From contig CM066984.1 of assembly GCA_033977485.1 (NCBI GenBank), forward strand, positions 31,353,501-31,417,500: a stretch of 64,000 nt of DNA, written 5' to 3'. The translations under genes were made by a program, and so were the position numbers. The stretch is from Hydrangea macrophylla. Its lineage: Eukaryota; Streptophyta; Magnoliopsida; Cornales; Hydrangeaceae. Below the pieces are notes generated by a model. The model was not told the DNA's origin. It did no database searches and saw only the letters and a list, made by a program, of their open reading frames with translations. Positions 31,646 through 42,429 of the stretch are shown one piece after another. How positions within the stretch are numbered: position 1 is the first letter of the stretch; every line of letters starts with the position of its first letter.

Positions 31646-32575
31646 GACACCGGAGTATAAGGCGCGAAGCGCATCTCAGTCTTTCAGCTTGCTACCTGGT
31701 TTGACACCGGAGTATAAGGCGCGAAGCGTATCTCAGTTGATCAGATGATTCTTGGAAGACACCGGAGTATAAGGCGCGAAGCGCATCTCAGTCTTTAAGC
31801 GTGCTACCTGGTTTGACACCGGAGTATAAGGCGCGAAGCGCATCTCAGTCGATCAGATGATTCTTGGAACACACCGGAGCATAAGGCACGAAGTGTATCT
31901 CAGTCTTTCAGCTTGCTACCTGGTTTGACACCGGAGTATAAGGCGCGAAGTGCATCTCAGTCGATCAGATGATTCTTGGAAGACACTAGAGTATAAGGCG
32001 CGAAGCGCATCTCAGTCTTTCAGCGTGTTATCTGGTTTGACATCGGAGTATAAGGCGCAAAGCACATCTCAGTCGATCAGATGATTCTTGGAAGACACCG
32101 GAGTATAAGGCGCGAAGCGCATCTCAGTCTTTCAGCGTGCTACCTGGTTTGACACCGGAGTATAAGGCGCGAAGTGCATCTCAGTCGATCAGATGATTCT
32201 TGGAAGACACCGGAGTATAAGGCGCGAAGTGCATCGCAGTCTTTCAGCGTGCTACCTGATTCGACTATGGAGTATAAGGCGCGAAGTGCATCTCAGTCGA
32301 TCAGATGATTCTTGGAAGACACCAGAGTATAAGGCGCGAAGCGCATCTTAGTCTTTTAGCGTGCTACGTGGTTTGACATTGGAGTATAAGGCGCGAAGCA
32401 CATCTCAGTCAATCAGATGATTCTTGGAAGACATCGGAGTATAAGGCGTGATGCGCATCTCAGTCTTTCAGCACATTTCCTGATTCGGCACCAGAGTCTA
32501 AGGCGCGAAGCGCATCTCAGCCTATCAGATGATCCTCAGAGTATAAGACTCAAAGCGCATCTCAGTCAATCAGTA
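31646..32575 (+). repeat. ~55-bp tandem array, about 17 units in two alternating forms
   Basis: Each unit has the core GAGTATAAGGCGCGAAGCGC followed by ATCTCAGT. Two spacer forms alternate: one ends CTTTCAGCGTGCTACCTGGTTT, written here as CTTTCAGCGTG then CTACCTGGTTT; the other CGATCAGATGATTCTTGGAA. The true higher-order period is therefore about 110 bp. Unit cores begin near 31653, 31707, 31760 and so on to 32535, with the last three most degenerate. The array lies between the pol deletion and the polypurine tract, where Tat and Ogre elements often carry tandem repeats. Confidence 0.93.
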
Positions 32576-32580
32576 TTCCT

Positions 32581-33012
32581 CTAAAAAATGAATGACAGTC
32601 GCGACTTTCCCAAGATAGGACATCATCGGCATGAAAGAATTTCAAGACAAAAGGTACATTTTGCTACTATAAGGAGTAGCATTATCCTAAGTTATTTGAA
32701 CCTAAGAGCATGGAGCATAAATTTGCTTGAGCACATGCATCACGATATGATAGGTGCATTCATCTGTGTGTTTTTTTGCATTTGTGTGTTGTCTTTGCCC
32801 GAACTACGCCCTGGTCTAATTCCCGAAGTGATACGTAGGCAGCTCACCGTTGAGCACGACCAGCACCGACCATTTGCGCACCCGATTTTGCAACGCACCT
32901 TTTTGTTTTTACCTAGATTTGACAGTTTGGTCAAAGGTTTGTCTTTCACACAGGCTTCTACATTCACTTATGATACGCGTTGCTTTACAAGCTCTACCAA
33001 AGAGGGGCAAAC
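32581..33012 (+). other. end of 3' region and polypurine tract of nested Tat element
   Basis: Contains the CGAACTACGCCCTGG / GATACGTAGGCAGC block (about 32800-32840). It ends with the polypurine tract CCAAAGAGGGGCAAAC (32997-33012) abutting the TGTAGACACC start of the 3' LTR. A 170-codon frame at 32588-33100 crosses the LTR start and has no domain. Confidence 0.8.
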
Positions 33013-35882
33013 TGTAGACACCCCAATTTTGACCAATCGTCAAATCCAGGGATTGGTTACCTCTAAAAGACTGATGATGACGATTGCTGGTGAAATTTGA
33101 AGATTTTTGAGAAAATTCAAATCCTTCAAAGATTCTTCAAGACAAATTTTGAAAGTTCAAAATAAGAAAGAGAGAGGAGAAATTGGGTAATCGGGAGAAA
33201 CCCGAATGTTGAAGAACGTATGAGAAAATCAGTCTGGGGATTCATCCTGAGAAATGAGATATGAAAGAAAGTTTTGAAATAAGTAATAGAAAGGAGAAAA
33301 TAAAAAAGGAATTTTGAAAAAAGGAATTTTGAAAAGAAGAAGAAAAGAAAAGAGAAAAGAAATAACACATTAAAATACATGCAATGAATATATGCTTAAC
33401 AAAATATATTACAAATGTAAGTATTTTAACATAATTTGTCAATAATTAAGTTTTTGTTAATATATGTTTTGAAAATTAAAAAAGAGGGCAAAATTCTGTT
33501 AGCCCCGGCACGCGGGAAAGCCGGCGGCACTCACTGAGTGCCGCGCCGGCATTCAGTGAGTGCCGTCCGGCATTCAGTGAGTGCCGCCGGAAGCCATCGA
33601 GTGCCGCGAGCTGTAACAAACAGCTTTTCTCACATGTTCTAGAAGAAAACTTTGCACATGGGTTTTCACCCGAATTTACCCATCTAACCTTGAATTGGTG
33701 GTCTGTATGAACAAATTTCATCTTCATTTTGGGGGACTCACACATATACTTGAATCAAGGGAGAGAAAGACAAGAATTATAGACATACATTAGAGAGAAT
33801 TGAGAGGAAGAAGATAGAGTTTCTTGAAGAACTTGAAGAATTGAAGAAGAATTTGAAGATTGTTGGAAGAACTTCACAAGAGATAGAAGAATTCTTTGAG
33901 GTCATAGAGGTAACCTCTCAATCACTTGATAGAATTAGGCAATTCAATCACAAATTCTTAGATCTAGGACTTTTTCACATTTTCAAAACCTCTCTTCTTA
34001 CCTCATTTCATCACACACCACTTAGAATTTGTGATTGAATATTATAATGTTTCATTAATTTGGATCCAACATAGAGCTTTGGATTTATGAATAAAAGAGT
34101 GTTAACTTGAAGTTTTCAAATAATATCTTGATTTCCTTTATTTTGTTTATATTTTTCTCAAGAAATCTATGAGATCTTCAATATCTTATTAGATTTCTTT
34201 GAGTTTGATCCTCAAATTCCCTATGATCTTATGATTTATATGGGGATTAAAGTGGATTATGATCATCTCTAGATGTGGTTCGTTGAATTTAAGTCTTAAC
34301 TCATGGTTTGAAATCTCCTCACTAAAAATCTTATGGAATTCATTCTATATTCCATAAAGGTTTATGTAGTTGGGATTTCATTTTGTCTCCAAGGACCATT
34401 AACTTGGTAGGAGAAATAATAATATGACTCTACATTCTCCAAGGACCATTAACTTGAGAGGAGAATAAGGTTTCATGGATCTATATTCCTCAAGGATCAC
34501 ATGTTTGGAAGAGGAATTAGATGTAGATTTTCATAATTCATAAGATCAAGTAAGACCTTAGGATTCTCTTGCTAGATCTTCAACTATGTGATCTAGGATA
34601 GGAATCCATCAAGGTTAAATCTAGGGGTCTCTCCCTATTTCATCATTTGTCTCATTAAACATAATTAAACTTGATTCTAGTCCTTTCTAGGATCATGGAT
34701 CAAGTTGGTTTTAAATTATGAATATCAACTTAACAAAGGTGCAGTGAATCCATAAACCAATTGTGATCAAAGATTTTCTATAGAGTCATGATTCATTGGA
34801 AATGGATGAGACCAATTGGAGAATGTTCATAACCCATCTAAGTACCTCTGTGATTTTTGTTTTAATGAAATTCCATGCCTAAGATGGTTTGGTCTTATGA
34901 TTTCAAAACATGCAACTCTCTGTCCAAAATTTTAGAACAGTAAATTCATTTTGAAATTAATAAATCAGAATTCTAATGAAGTTTCCCAGGTCTCTAATAA
35001 TTGTTTCTAAGTACCTGAATGTGTTAGGGAGATACCCTAAAAAGATCTAAGTGTTTCTCATTCATTTACTAGTTTTAGAAAATCGTACAAGATCTCTGGA
35101 CAGAGAGTTGCAGATTCCTGAGTGATGTCTAGTGTTTTCTATATTCCCAGAGATCTAACCGTTAAAATCTTGATTTTCTTTTTGGGTTATAAACTAGACT
35201 CACAGAGGCATATCATATCCAAAAATAATTAAGATCCAACCGTTGGAATTATGGGTTTTCTATTTTTTAAGATCTGGTCTGCTCTCTGTAATTCATAAAA
35301 AACTGCTACTGTTTTTGTCTAATCTTATTTATTTCAACTCAAATGGTTCCCTAATGTCTTGGGACCCAAATCATGTTTTGAATAATGATAATTTAGCTTA
35401 AATCCAGAGGCTAAGTGATCCAAATTAGTGAATAAACCCATGTTTTATTCTTGTTCACATTCATTCATTCATGTACCTTAATGCTTGTGATTAGAACTAG
35501 CTATTGAATAAAGTTGGATTTCATGCTTAATAGATCTAAGCTAGAGGATCATGATTGATTGTTTTGATGTCATATTATATGTATGTATTAGTTGAGGGCA
35601 TACTTAGATTATTAATTCGATTAAAAGGATGATGAGTAGAGGCCTATCACGAGATAGGATGAAAGGGGGTGTTTTAGTCCGTCGGGCTCCTTCCCCTTTC
35701 ATTCCATAATCCCCTGACCCAGATTATCTTTGGTTTCGCAAAAGATCAGTTTGCTTTCAAAATGGTTTCTTAATTTTCCTAAAAAAAAATTAATTGGCGA
35801 CTCTTCGTGATTTTGAAATTGGAATTTGGAAAATGTTTTTTTGAAAAAAAAACAAAAGTGGGCCCAAATGCCGGCATCCACA
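33013..35882 (+). repeat. 3' LTR of nested Tat element (2870 bp)
   Basis: Starts TGTAGACACC, ends GGCATCCACA, then CTGAC. It matches the 5' LTR except for a deletion of about 345 bp at 35570 (5' LTR bases 19222-19422 plus 24767-24913), an extra palindrome unit at about 33560, a lost TATA box (TGTATGAA) and few substitutions. Confidence 0.93.
33526..33610 (+). repeat. GGCACTCACTGAGTGCC palindrome array, 3' LTR
   Basis: As in the 5' LTR, but with the CATTCAGTGAGTGCCG unit present twice (about 33550 and 33571). The two LTRs of one insertion therefore differ in unit number. Confidence 0.9.
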
Positions 35883-35887
35883 CTGAC

Positions 35888-38012
35888 CCATATCAAGGTC
35901 GTCGTTTAATTGCCCGTCCTACTGTAGGTGAACCAGAGATGTGTCACTCTAGTTTTGATTCGTCCTCCCGGTCGGAGAACAAACAGCCATGGTTTGGGAC
36001 ACCAGACACAAGCCTGGAACCCCTGTCTTTTACGCCGTCGGACCACCACAGTGAGGGTAGGATACTGTTTAGAGTATCGGAAGATGAACTAGATCAGGAG
36101 GCCCCCTTAGCCTCTATTTTGCACAGCCAGGGCGACGAGATGCCGGGGGAGCTTGACTCCGGGGTCGTTTTTGCCTGTGAGTCTACTCCATCTACTTTGC
36201 ACGCCCAGGACCTCGGCCAAATCAGGGATCGGTACGCAATTCTTGGCAGCTGCTCCTTGGTTGTCCTCATGGCAGGTTTTGTATTCCCCTCTACCCCGTT
36301 GCTTGGGATCTTCTGATCTACCTTGGTCTTGCCCCTGAGCAGTTAGCCCTGAATGGGTGGAGGTTTCTGATGGGGTTAGTCTCTCTGTGGCCCCAGGTCT
36401 TTGGGTAAGAAATTACCCTTCAGAAGTTTTTGTGGGCCCACCGACCGTTCCCCGTTCACGAGGAGGTCGGGTTCTTCTCTTTATTAGTGCAGGGAAAGAA
36501 TATTATCGTTAACTGCCCGAGCAACAATAAAGGGTGGAAGAACAAATTCTTTCAAGTTTCTACCCTCGGGCTATGCGATAGGGCCGCTGTATTCAGTTGA
36601 GGACCTCCTAGGTGGGAAAGCTTAGAGGTAAGCCCGCCAGGCTTATTCTTTCTGCTTATCTTCATTTCTGAGAACAATCATGTAACTAATCATTTCCTCA
36701 TTTTTGCTTTGTAGCGAGGTCGATCAATCATACGGACATTCCCGAGGTGTGCCAGAACCGGATCTGGCACCTGGCCAGCCTACCCATAAATATTTGGAAC
36801 GTAATTTCCTGGACAGGTGATTTCATTGCCATATACACCCCGGATGAGCCCACTGAAGCTTTGGTATTTCCTCCAATCATCCCTCGTAAGTGCTCGGGAA
36901 TGCCTGGTCTTATCTCCTTTTCTATTATATTCTTTACTGGCCTTACTAGGTACTGACCGTATGGTTTTTCTGTCCCTTCGCAGAAATGGGTCCCCGGAGA
37001 GACCTTGAGCAACTATGGGCCAGACAAGCCACCGCCACCACTACTGCTGCTGCCCGGGTTACGAGCAGAGGAAAGAGGCCCGCTGCTAAGGGCTCGGGCA
37101 ATGACCTTCTGCTCCAGAGACTAAGGCACGGGCTACGGGCTCACTTGACACCTGGGGAGACGTTGACACCCCCTGCTGTAGTGGTGGAGGAGATCACCCC
37201 CCGGGCGAAAATACCGTTCAGAACGTCCATCGGCGAGTTTGTCGAGATCAGGGAGAGGATCAGGTCAATCCTCCTCCCCAGCTAGGTGGAAACATGCGCG
37301 AACATATCTCCCAAGGCCTTCCAGGGGTGGCTGTATAGCCTGGCCCACCATGTAAGTATTTCTACCATTGTTCCTTCATTTTGTATGATTTTTAACCCCC
37401 CAGTAACTGATCGTTGTTGTTTTTTGCAGGTTGGTTGCATGGCCGCTGGTGCTGAGTCTTTCTTGCCCTTCTTGACCGAGAGGGCTACTGCTGCTGAGGC
37501 TGCCCTGTCAAGGGAGCGGGCTGCTCTGAAGGCCAAGGAGGCTGCTCTGGCAGTAGAGAAGGACAAAGTCAGGGGGATGGCCTTGAGTCTTAGAACTGCG
37601 TAGCTAGAGTTGGCGTCAGCATTGGCGGACCTGGAGGCTTCCCAGGCAGTGTCGGTAGTGGCAGAAGCCAAGGCAAAGGCCTTGGAAGAGGCCGCAGCGG
37701 CGGGGTCAATGGAGGAGGCCTTCGATGACAGCTTCTTCCAGGGGTACGAAGACCTGAAGCGGAGGCTGGCCTGGGATCACCCCGAGTGGGACATCTCGTC
37801 CTACGAGGGGATTAATTTAGACTACTAGGATGTGGCTCCTCCTGCCGGAGACAACCCTGCTGCTAGAGATGGCCCTGCCGCTGGAGATGGGCCTGATGGA
37901 GGTGCTTCCCCAGGCGGGGCTTTGCCCTTGGAGCTGGTCCTGCTAGGGACACAGCTGCTGCAGGGGGAGAGGTCGAGGAGAATTGGACCGTGGTTATAGT
38001 GGACAACCCGTA
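35888..38012 (+). pseudogene. antisense spliced gene (gypsy-associated Transposase_28-like), decayed
   Basis: Opposite strand to the outer element's pol, between integrase and 3' LTR. Likely start 35939 (MCHSSFDSSSRSENKQPWFG). An acidic N-terminus leads to IRDRYAI; a one-base shift near 36262 restores VAWDLLIYLGLAPEQLALNG and WRFLMGLVSLWP, the conserved core I associate with PF04195 proteins. Three GT-AG introns are visible: 36628-36714, 36886-36983 and 37352-37429. The last exon holds an Ala/Glu heptad region (about 37480-37700, coiled coil), then FFQGYEDLKRRLAWDHPEWD and a stop at 38010-38012 after a VVIVDNP-like end. In-frame stops at about 36408, 37283, 37601 and 37825; the last three fit C-to-T changes. 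Role unknown; DNA or RNA binding is often guessed. Confidence 0.8.
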
Positions 38013-39249
38013 GCTCCCTCTCCTGTATTTTTTTTAGGGAGGCTACTACAACTGCCCCCCCAAGCTCTGTACAAATTCTCGCCAATTAATAAAAAGGTCC
38101 CTTGAGGCCAACTTTTTCGTCAACTGTTCGTAGTTGTATATCTGCTTGTGATTGTCTGTGCCCGACCTGTTGGACATCCAGTGGAAACCCTGCCTTAGCA
38201 GAAGTTTAGGAATGTACCGGTAGAAAGCACTCGGTCTTTTAAGAACCTGTTTTGAAGGTTGTGCTCGGTATAATATAGGACGTTGGTCGTGTTATTATCC
38301 GAGTAGTCTCTCTTGGACACTATAGGTACTTAGGAATGTTCTGGAATTCCCAGCCCTGTTGGTGCCTTAGACCGACCGGTATTAGTCTTTCCCTAACTCT
38401 GCCTTAGCAAAAGTTTTAGGGTTGTAACCGGTAGAGAGCACCTCTCTGTTTGGGGACCTGTATGATAGGTCCTGCTCGGTACAATGTAGGACGTTGGGCC
38501 TTGTTATTGTTTAAGCGGTTTCTCTAGACACTATAGGTACCCGGGGCTGTCTAACCTGTGTCATCATGTGCCCAGCCCCATGTCCTGTTGAATGCCCGAT
38601 TTCTCTGGACACTGTAGGTACCTGGGGTTGTATCGGTTTCATCATATGCCTAGCCCTGTGTCCTGTTGAATGCATGGTGTGATTCCTTGTTTTGGTTCGG
38701 AATTAAACACCAGTATCCCCCTGCCCCCCAAGCTTTTGCTAAGGTGGGCATTTCAAGAGGGGACGGGCCGTAGGGAACTGACTTGGAACATGGGTGGTTG
38801 CAGGGTCTTTTGGGGCTTACCATCATCAGCCGCCTAGGAGGGTTTGCCCCCCATCGTCTGTTGGGGACCTAGGCGAAGCCAGAGCCACAGATTTGAGACT
38901 GAGGTCTTTTTCCTGGGATGGTAGCCCAAGGAATTTTTGGGACCTGCCCTTGTCGGCCACCTAGGGGGGTTTTTCCTCGTTGTAGGTTAAAATCCTAAGT
39001 AAAGCCAGTGTCTCGGGTGTCAGACCGAGGTCTTTGCACAGGATACTTATAGGGGTCATTTCTTGAAGGAAAATATAAAATCTTTTATTTCAGTTTGAAA
39101 AATCGTAATAGATGCTCAAGTAGAGCTACAAATTTCCCAACCAATGTTAGCTCTCCCTTATTCAAGCATCACTGAAAGTACTTGCGGAGATGTTGCACAT
39201 TCCATGGGTGAGATAGGTCATCCCCGTCCAGAGTTTGTAACCAGTATGT
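38013..39249 (+). other. spacer between convergent antisense gene and integrase, with repeats
   Basis: AATAAA at about 38086 may be the polyadenylation signal of the antisense gene. A ~143-bp unit (CTGCCTTAGCA...CTATAGGTAC) occurs at 38188-38330 and 38399-38541. A ~78-bp unit with TCTCTGGACACT and CCTGTTGAATGC occurs at about 38519 and 38600. A third pair with a CCACCTAGGGGGGTTT-like core is at about 38830 and 38960. No protein frame. This is the 3' end zone of both strands' transcripts. Confidence 0.75.
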
Positions 39250-40200
39250 GCCTAGCCGGTTGACCAGGGTAACCCTGTAGGGTCCTTCCAGTTTGGCCCT
39301 AACTTTTCATGGCTCGGGACTCTGGTAGACTGGTTCACTGCCTTAAGAACGAGGTCTCCCACTTGAAAACGACGATGCTTCACTTTGTTGTTGAAATACC
39401 GGGATACCCTTAGTTTGTACGCTACTACTTTTAGGTAGGCCCGATCCCTTTTTTCTTCGACTAAGTTGAGCTCCCCTCTAAGGGCTTCCTCATTGTCTGG
39501 TTCACTGAAATTTCCCACTTGGTAAGTGGGCAACCTGAGCTCAGTGGGGACCATCACCTCGAGCCCGTAGGTGAGAGAGAATGGTGTTTTGCCCATTGCT
39601 GCTCGGGGAGTGGTACGGTAGGCCCATAGGAGGGTCGGTAGTTTCTCTGCCCAAATTCCTTTGGCATTTTCAAGCCTAGCTTTGATTGACTGTAGAATAG
39701 TCTGGTTTGTTACCTTGGCTTGGCCATTGGCTTGAGGGTGCTCGGTCGAAGAGTAGTGATTGGATATTGCATGTCCCAAGTAGAATTGCCTAAAGATCGG
39801 GAAGTCAAACTGCTTACCGTTGTCGCTAACTAGGACCCTGGGAGCGCCGAACTGATTGAGGATGTTACTTTCAATGAAGGTCTCCATTTTCTTCTTAGTA
39901 ATTGTTGCTAAAGGCTCGGATTCTACCTATTTGGTGAAGTAGTCCACGTCAATGACAGCGAACTTGACCTGTCCTTTTCCCATCGGGAGGGGGCCAATAA
40001 TATTGATGCCCCACTTAGCGAACGACCGGGGCTGAATATGGGTGTCTGGGGCTATCCCGGGCAGTTGATCATAGGCGAGTATCTCTGACAGTTGTCGCAC
40101 CATTTGACATATTCCTGGGAGTCCTAGGCCATCGTCGGCCAGTAGTAACCTTGTAGCAGGACTTTTCGGGAGAGTGCCCGGCCTCCTATGTGGCTTCCAC
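39250..40200 (-). pseudogene. integrase of the outer Tat element
   Basis: Minus strand, from 40200 downward with shifts. The zinc head ends in KWCDNCQRY (about 40100), followed by WGINIIGPLPMGKGQ. AVIDVDYFTK holds the first Asp and VLVSDNGKQFD the second. The motif that should carry the catalytic Glu reads QANGQAKVTN, so Glu appears replaced by Lys. The C-terminal part (TPFSLTYGLEVMVPTELRLP, KHRRFQVGDLVLKAVNQ) is well preserved. Stops at about 39925 and before 39252. Confidence 0.9.
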
Positions 40201-40870
40201 AAACACCTTCATGGATTTCTTATAGTACTGCTTGGACCTGTGCAGGGTGGACGCAGCAGAGATATGGGATAGAGAATCTCCTCTTGTAGAGAATTCCATC
40301 GATAAAGTGATATATGGTTGCTCGGTACTTGACCCAATGGGCTTCTTCCTTTCATCCGATAGCATGCCAGTTGTGAGGAATGTCCTGATCTGATCCATCC
40401 AGCTGGGGCCTAAGGCTACATGCTCGACCTCCATGCCTTTTGAGTTGATCACACTTGGCTCGGGTAAGTATTCTATCCTTATTCTGGGCAAGTCTAACTC
40501 GGAGGATGAGGTGAGGCGGGCTAACCGATCGGCCCTAGTGTTCTCTTTCCTCGGGATTTGTGTGATCGTGAAACCCTTAAGCTTTTTTGAGACCGTTCAG
40601 ATGAGGGCTAGGTAAGCTACCATGTTATCTCCTTGGGCTTCATACTCCTGATTAACTTGGTTGACCATGAGCTGGGAGTTACTGTACCCTTAAACTTGCT
40701 ATGCACCCATTAAAGTAGCCAGTTGTAATCCTACCAACAGGGCTTCATACTCGGCCTCGTTGTTAGAGGCACGAAATCCAAACCTCAATGCATACTCAAA
40801 CTGGATTCTGTCGAGAGTAGTCAGGATGATCCCTGCCCCGCTTCCTTGTTTGTTGGAAGACCCGTCCACA
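40201..40870 (-). pseudogene. second RNase H-like domain (aRH) of the outer Tat element
   Basis: Blocks in shifting frames: YVDGSSNKQGSGAGIIL (first Asp), SNNEAEYEALLVGLQLA (Glu), YSNSQLMVNQVNQ (a usual Asp reads Asn), ENTRADRLARL (last Asp). A linker toward integrase follows (LPRIRIEYLPEPS). A second RNase H after the normal one is a hallmark of the Tat lineage. Confidence 0.82.
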
Positions 40871-41390
40871 TACAGTACCCAGGTCGGGATATTTGACTGT
40901 AGGCCGGGCAGTAGTCGGGCGGGCTAAGCTCTTCAACTGGGTCCTCCGGATATGTGAACTCTACAAGGAAGTCCGCCACGGCCTGTCCTTTAATTGCTAT
41001 TTTAGGTCTATAGACCACCTCAAATTCTTCCAACTCCAAGGCCCACTTGACGAGCCTTACGGACGTTTCAGGCCTGCTTAAGATTCGGCAAAGTGGCTGA
41101 TCTATGATGACCATGATCACGAGGGCCTAGAAGTACGGGTGAAGTCTTTGGGCAGAAGTGATGAGGGCAAAGGTAAGCTTTTCAGTGTAGGAGTATCTGC
41201 TTTCCAAGCCTTGAAGTGCCCGGCTGGTGTAGTAGACCAGGAATTGTATCCCGTGTTCTTCTCGGATGAGAGCCAAGCTAATCGCTGAGGGTGATACCGT
41301 CAAGTATAAAAATAACTCCTCATTCGGCATGGGTATTGAGAGTAGAGGGGGCGATGCCAAGTACTTCTTGAGTTCCTGAAATGCCTACTC
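40871..41390 (-). pseudogene. RNase H domain of the outer Tat element
   Basis: Includes LKKYLASPPLLSIPMPNEEL, LYLTVSPSAISLALIREEHG, YTSRALQGLESRYSYTEKLT, and after a stop VIIDQPLCRILSRPETSVRL and YRPKIAIKGQAVADFLVEFT. These are the usual blocks after RT. The first catalytic Asp position reads Thr (YLTVSPSA where YLAVSD is common), suggesting loss of activity; alignment would confirm. Confidence 0.85.
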
Positions 41391-42260
41391 ATACTCTTCC
41401 AACCATAAAAGGCCTTACGAAGGATTTTGAAAAACGAAAGGCATCTTTGGTAGCTCGGGAAACAAATTTGTTCAATGCGGCGACCCACACGGCTAGGCTT
41501 TGAACTTCTTTGGTTGACCTGGGTGACCGCATATTTATGATGGCCTAGATTTTCTCGGGGTTGGCTTCGATTCCTCGTCTACTGACCAGGTGTCCCAAAA
41601 ACTTCCCAGATGAGATGCCAAATGTGCACTTAGCTGTGTTCAACCTCATCCCGAACTTCTTCAAAATACTGAAGGCCCCGGCCAGATGCTCAAGATGGTT
41701 GAACTTGTCTTGGCTTTTAACCAAAAGATCATCAATGTAGACCTCCATGGACTTCCCAATCAGATCCTTGAACATGTGATTGACCAGGCATTAATAAGTT
41801 GCCCTAGCATTTTTAAGGCCGAAGGGCATCACCTTATAGTAGTACGTTCCTTGATCTGTGATGAAGGAAGTCTTCTCTTCATCCCTGGGGTACATACTGA
41901 TCTGATTGTACCCCGAGTAGGGATCCATGAACGAGAAGAGTGCATGACCGGCTATGGAGTCCACAAGGAGGTCTATCCTAGGTAATGGGTAGCAGTCCTT
42001 GAGGCAGGCCTTGTTCAGGTCGGTGAAATCCACGCACATTATCCACTTCCCATTGCTTTTCTTGACCTATTCCATATTTACTAACCAATCGGGATAGTGG
42101 ACCTCTCGAATGGAATTTGCTTTCAGGAGCTTCTCGACTTCTTCACATACCACCATCTGCCGTTTGGGTGCCATACCCCGCCTCTTTTGCTTGACCGGCC
42201 GGCAGTCGGGGTTGATGTTGAGATAGTGAGACATAACCCAGGGATCTATCTCAGGCATGT
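41391..42260 (-). pseudogene. reverse transcriptase of the outer Tat element
   Basis: Blocks in order on the minus strand: PVKQKRRGMAPKRQ, VEKLLKANSIREVHYPDWL, MCVDFTDLNKACLKDCYPLP, SFMDPYSGYNQISM (first Asp), VMPFGLKNARATY, MEVYIDDLLVKSQD (Asp pair, about 41740) and LNTAKCTFGISSGKFLGHLV. The active-site residues are kept; stops (for example after ARATY near 41790) and frame shifts break the frame. Confidence 0.92.
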
Positions 42261-42429
42261 CTTCATGGCTCTAGGTGAAGATGTCCTGGCTTTACCGCAG
42301 GAATTGAACCAACTTTTCATTGATGCCTGGCTCTAAGAGAGTGCTAATGCTGACAAATCAGTTGGAAAGTTGAGGATCCAGCATCACTTGTTCTAGCTTC
42401 TCTATTGGACCCACTCTGTTACTTTTGTC

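Larger units (their letters stand above)
16678..35887 (+). mobile_element. nested non-autonomous Tat element with perfect TSD
   Basis: The element proper is 16683-35882. CTGAC at 16678-16682 and 35883-35887 is a perfect target duplication. Both LTRs start TGTA(A/G)ACACC and end GGCATCCACA. Internal order: PBS (25234), leader, Tat-type gag (26622-28142), a short RT-proximal relic, then noncoding 3' region with purine tracts and tandem repeats, polypurine tract, 3' LTR. RNase H and integrase are missing. Without the element inserted in its 5' LTR it measures about 13.9 kb. LTRs differ by roughly one or two substitutions per 60 bases where compared by eye, so it is younger than its host element. 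Confidence 0.93.

Noticed and set aside
31646..32575. CRISPR-like array
   Set aside because: Spacers are not unique: two spacer forms alternate. This is a tandem repeat in a plant retroelement.
35807..36316. 169-aa plus-strand protein
   Set aside because: The first ~25 codons lie in the nested LTR; only the part from 35939 belongs to the antisense gene. The fused frame is a chance result of the insertion.
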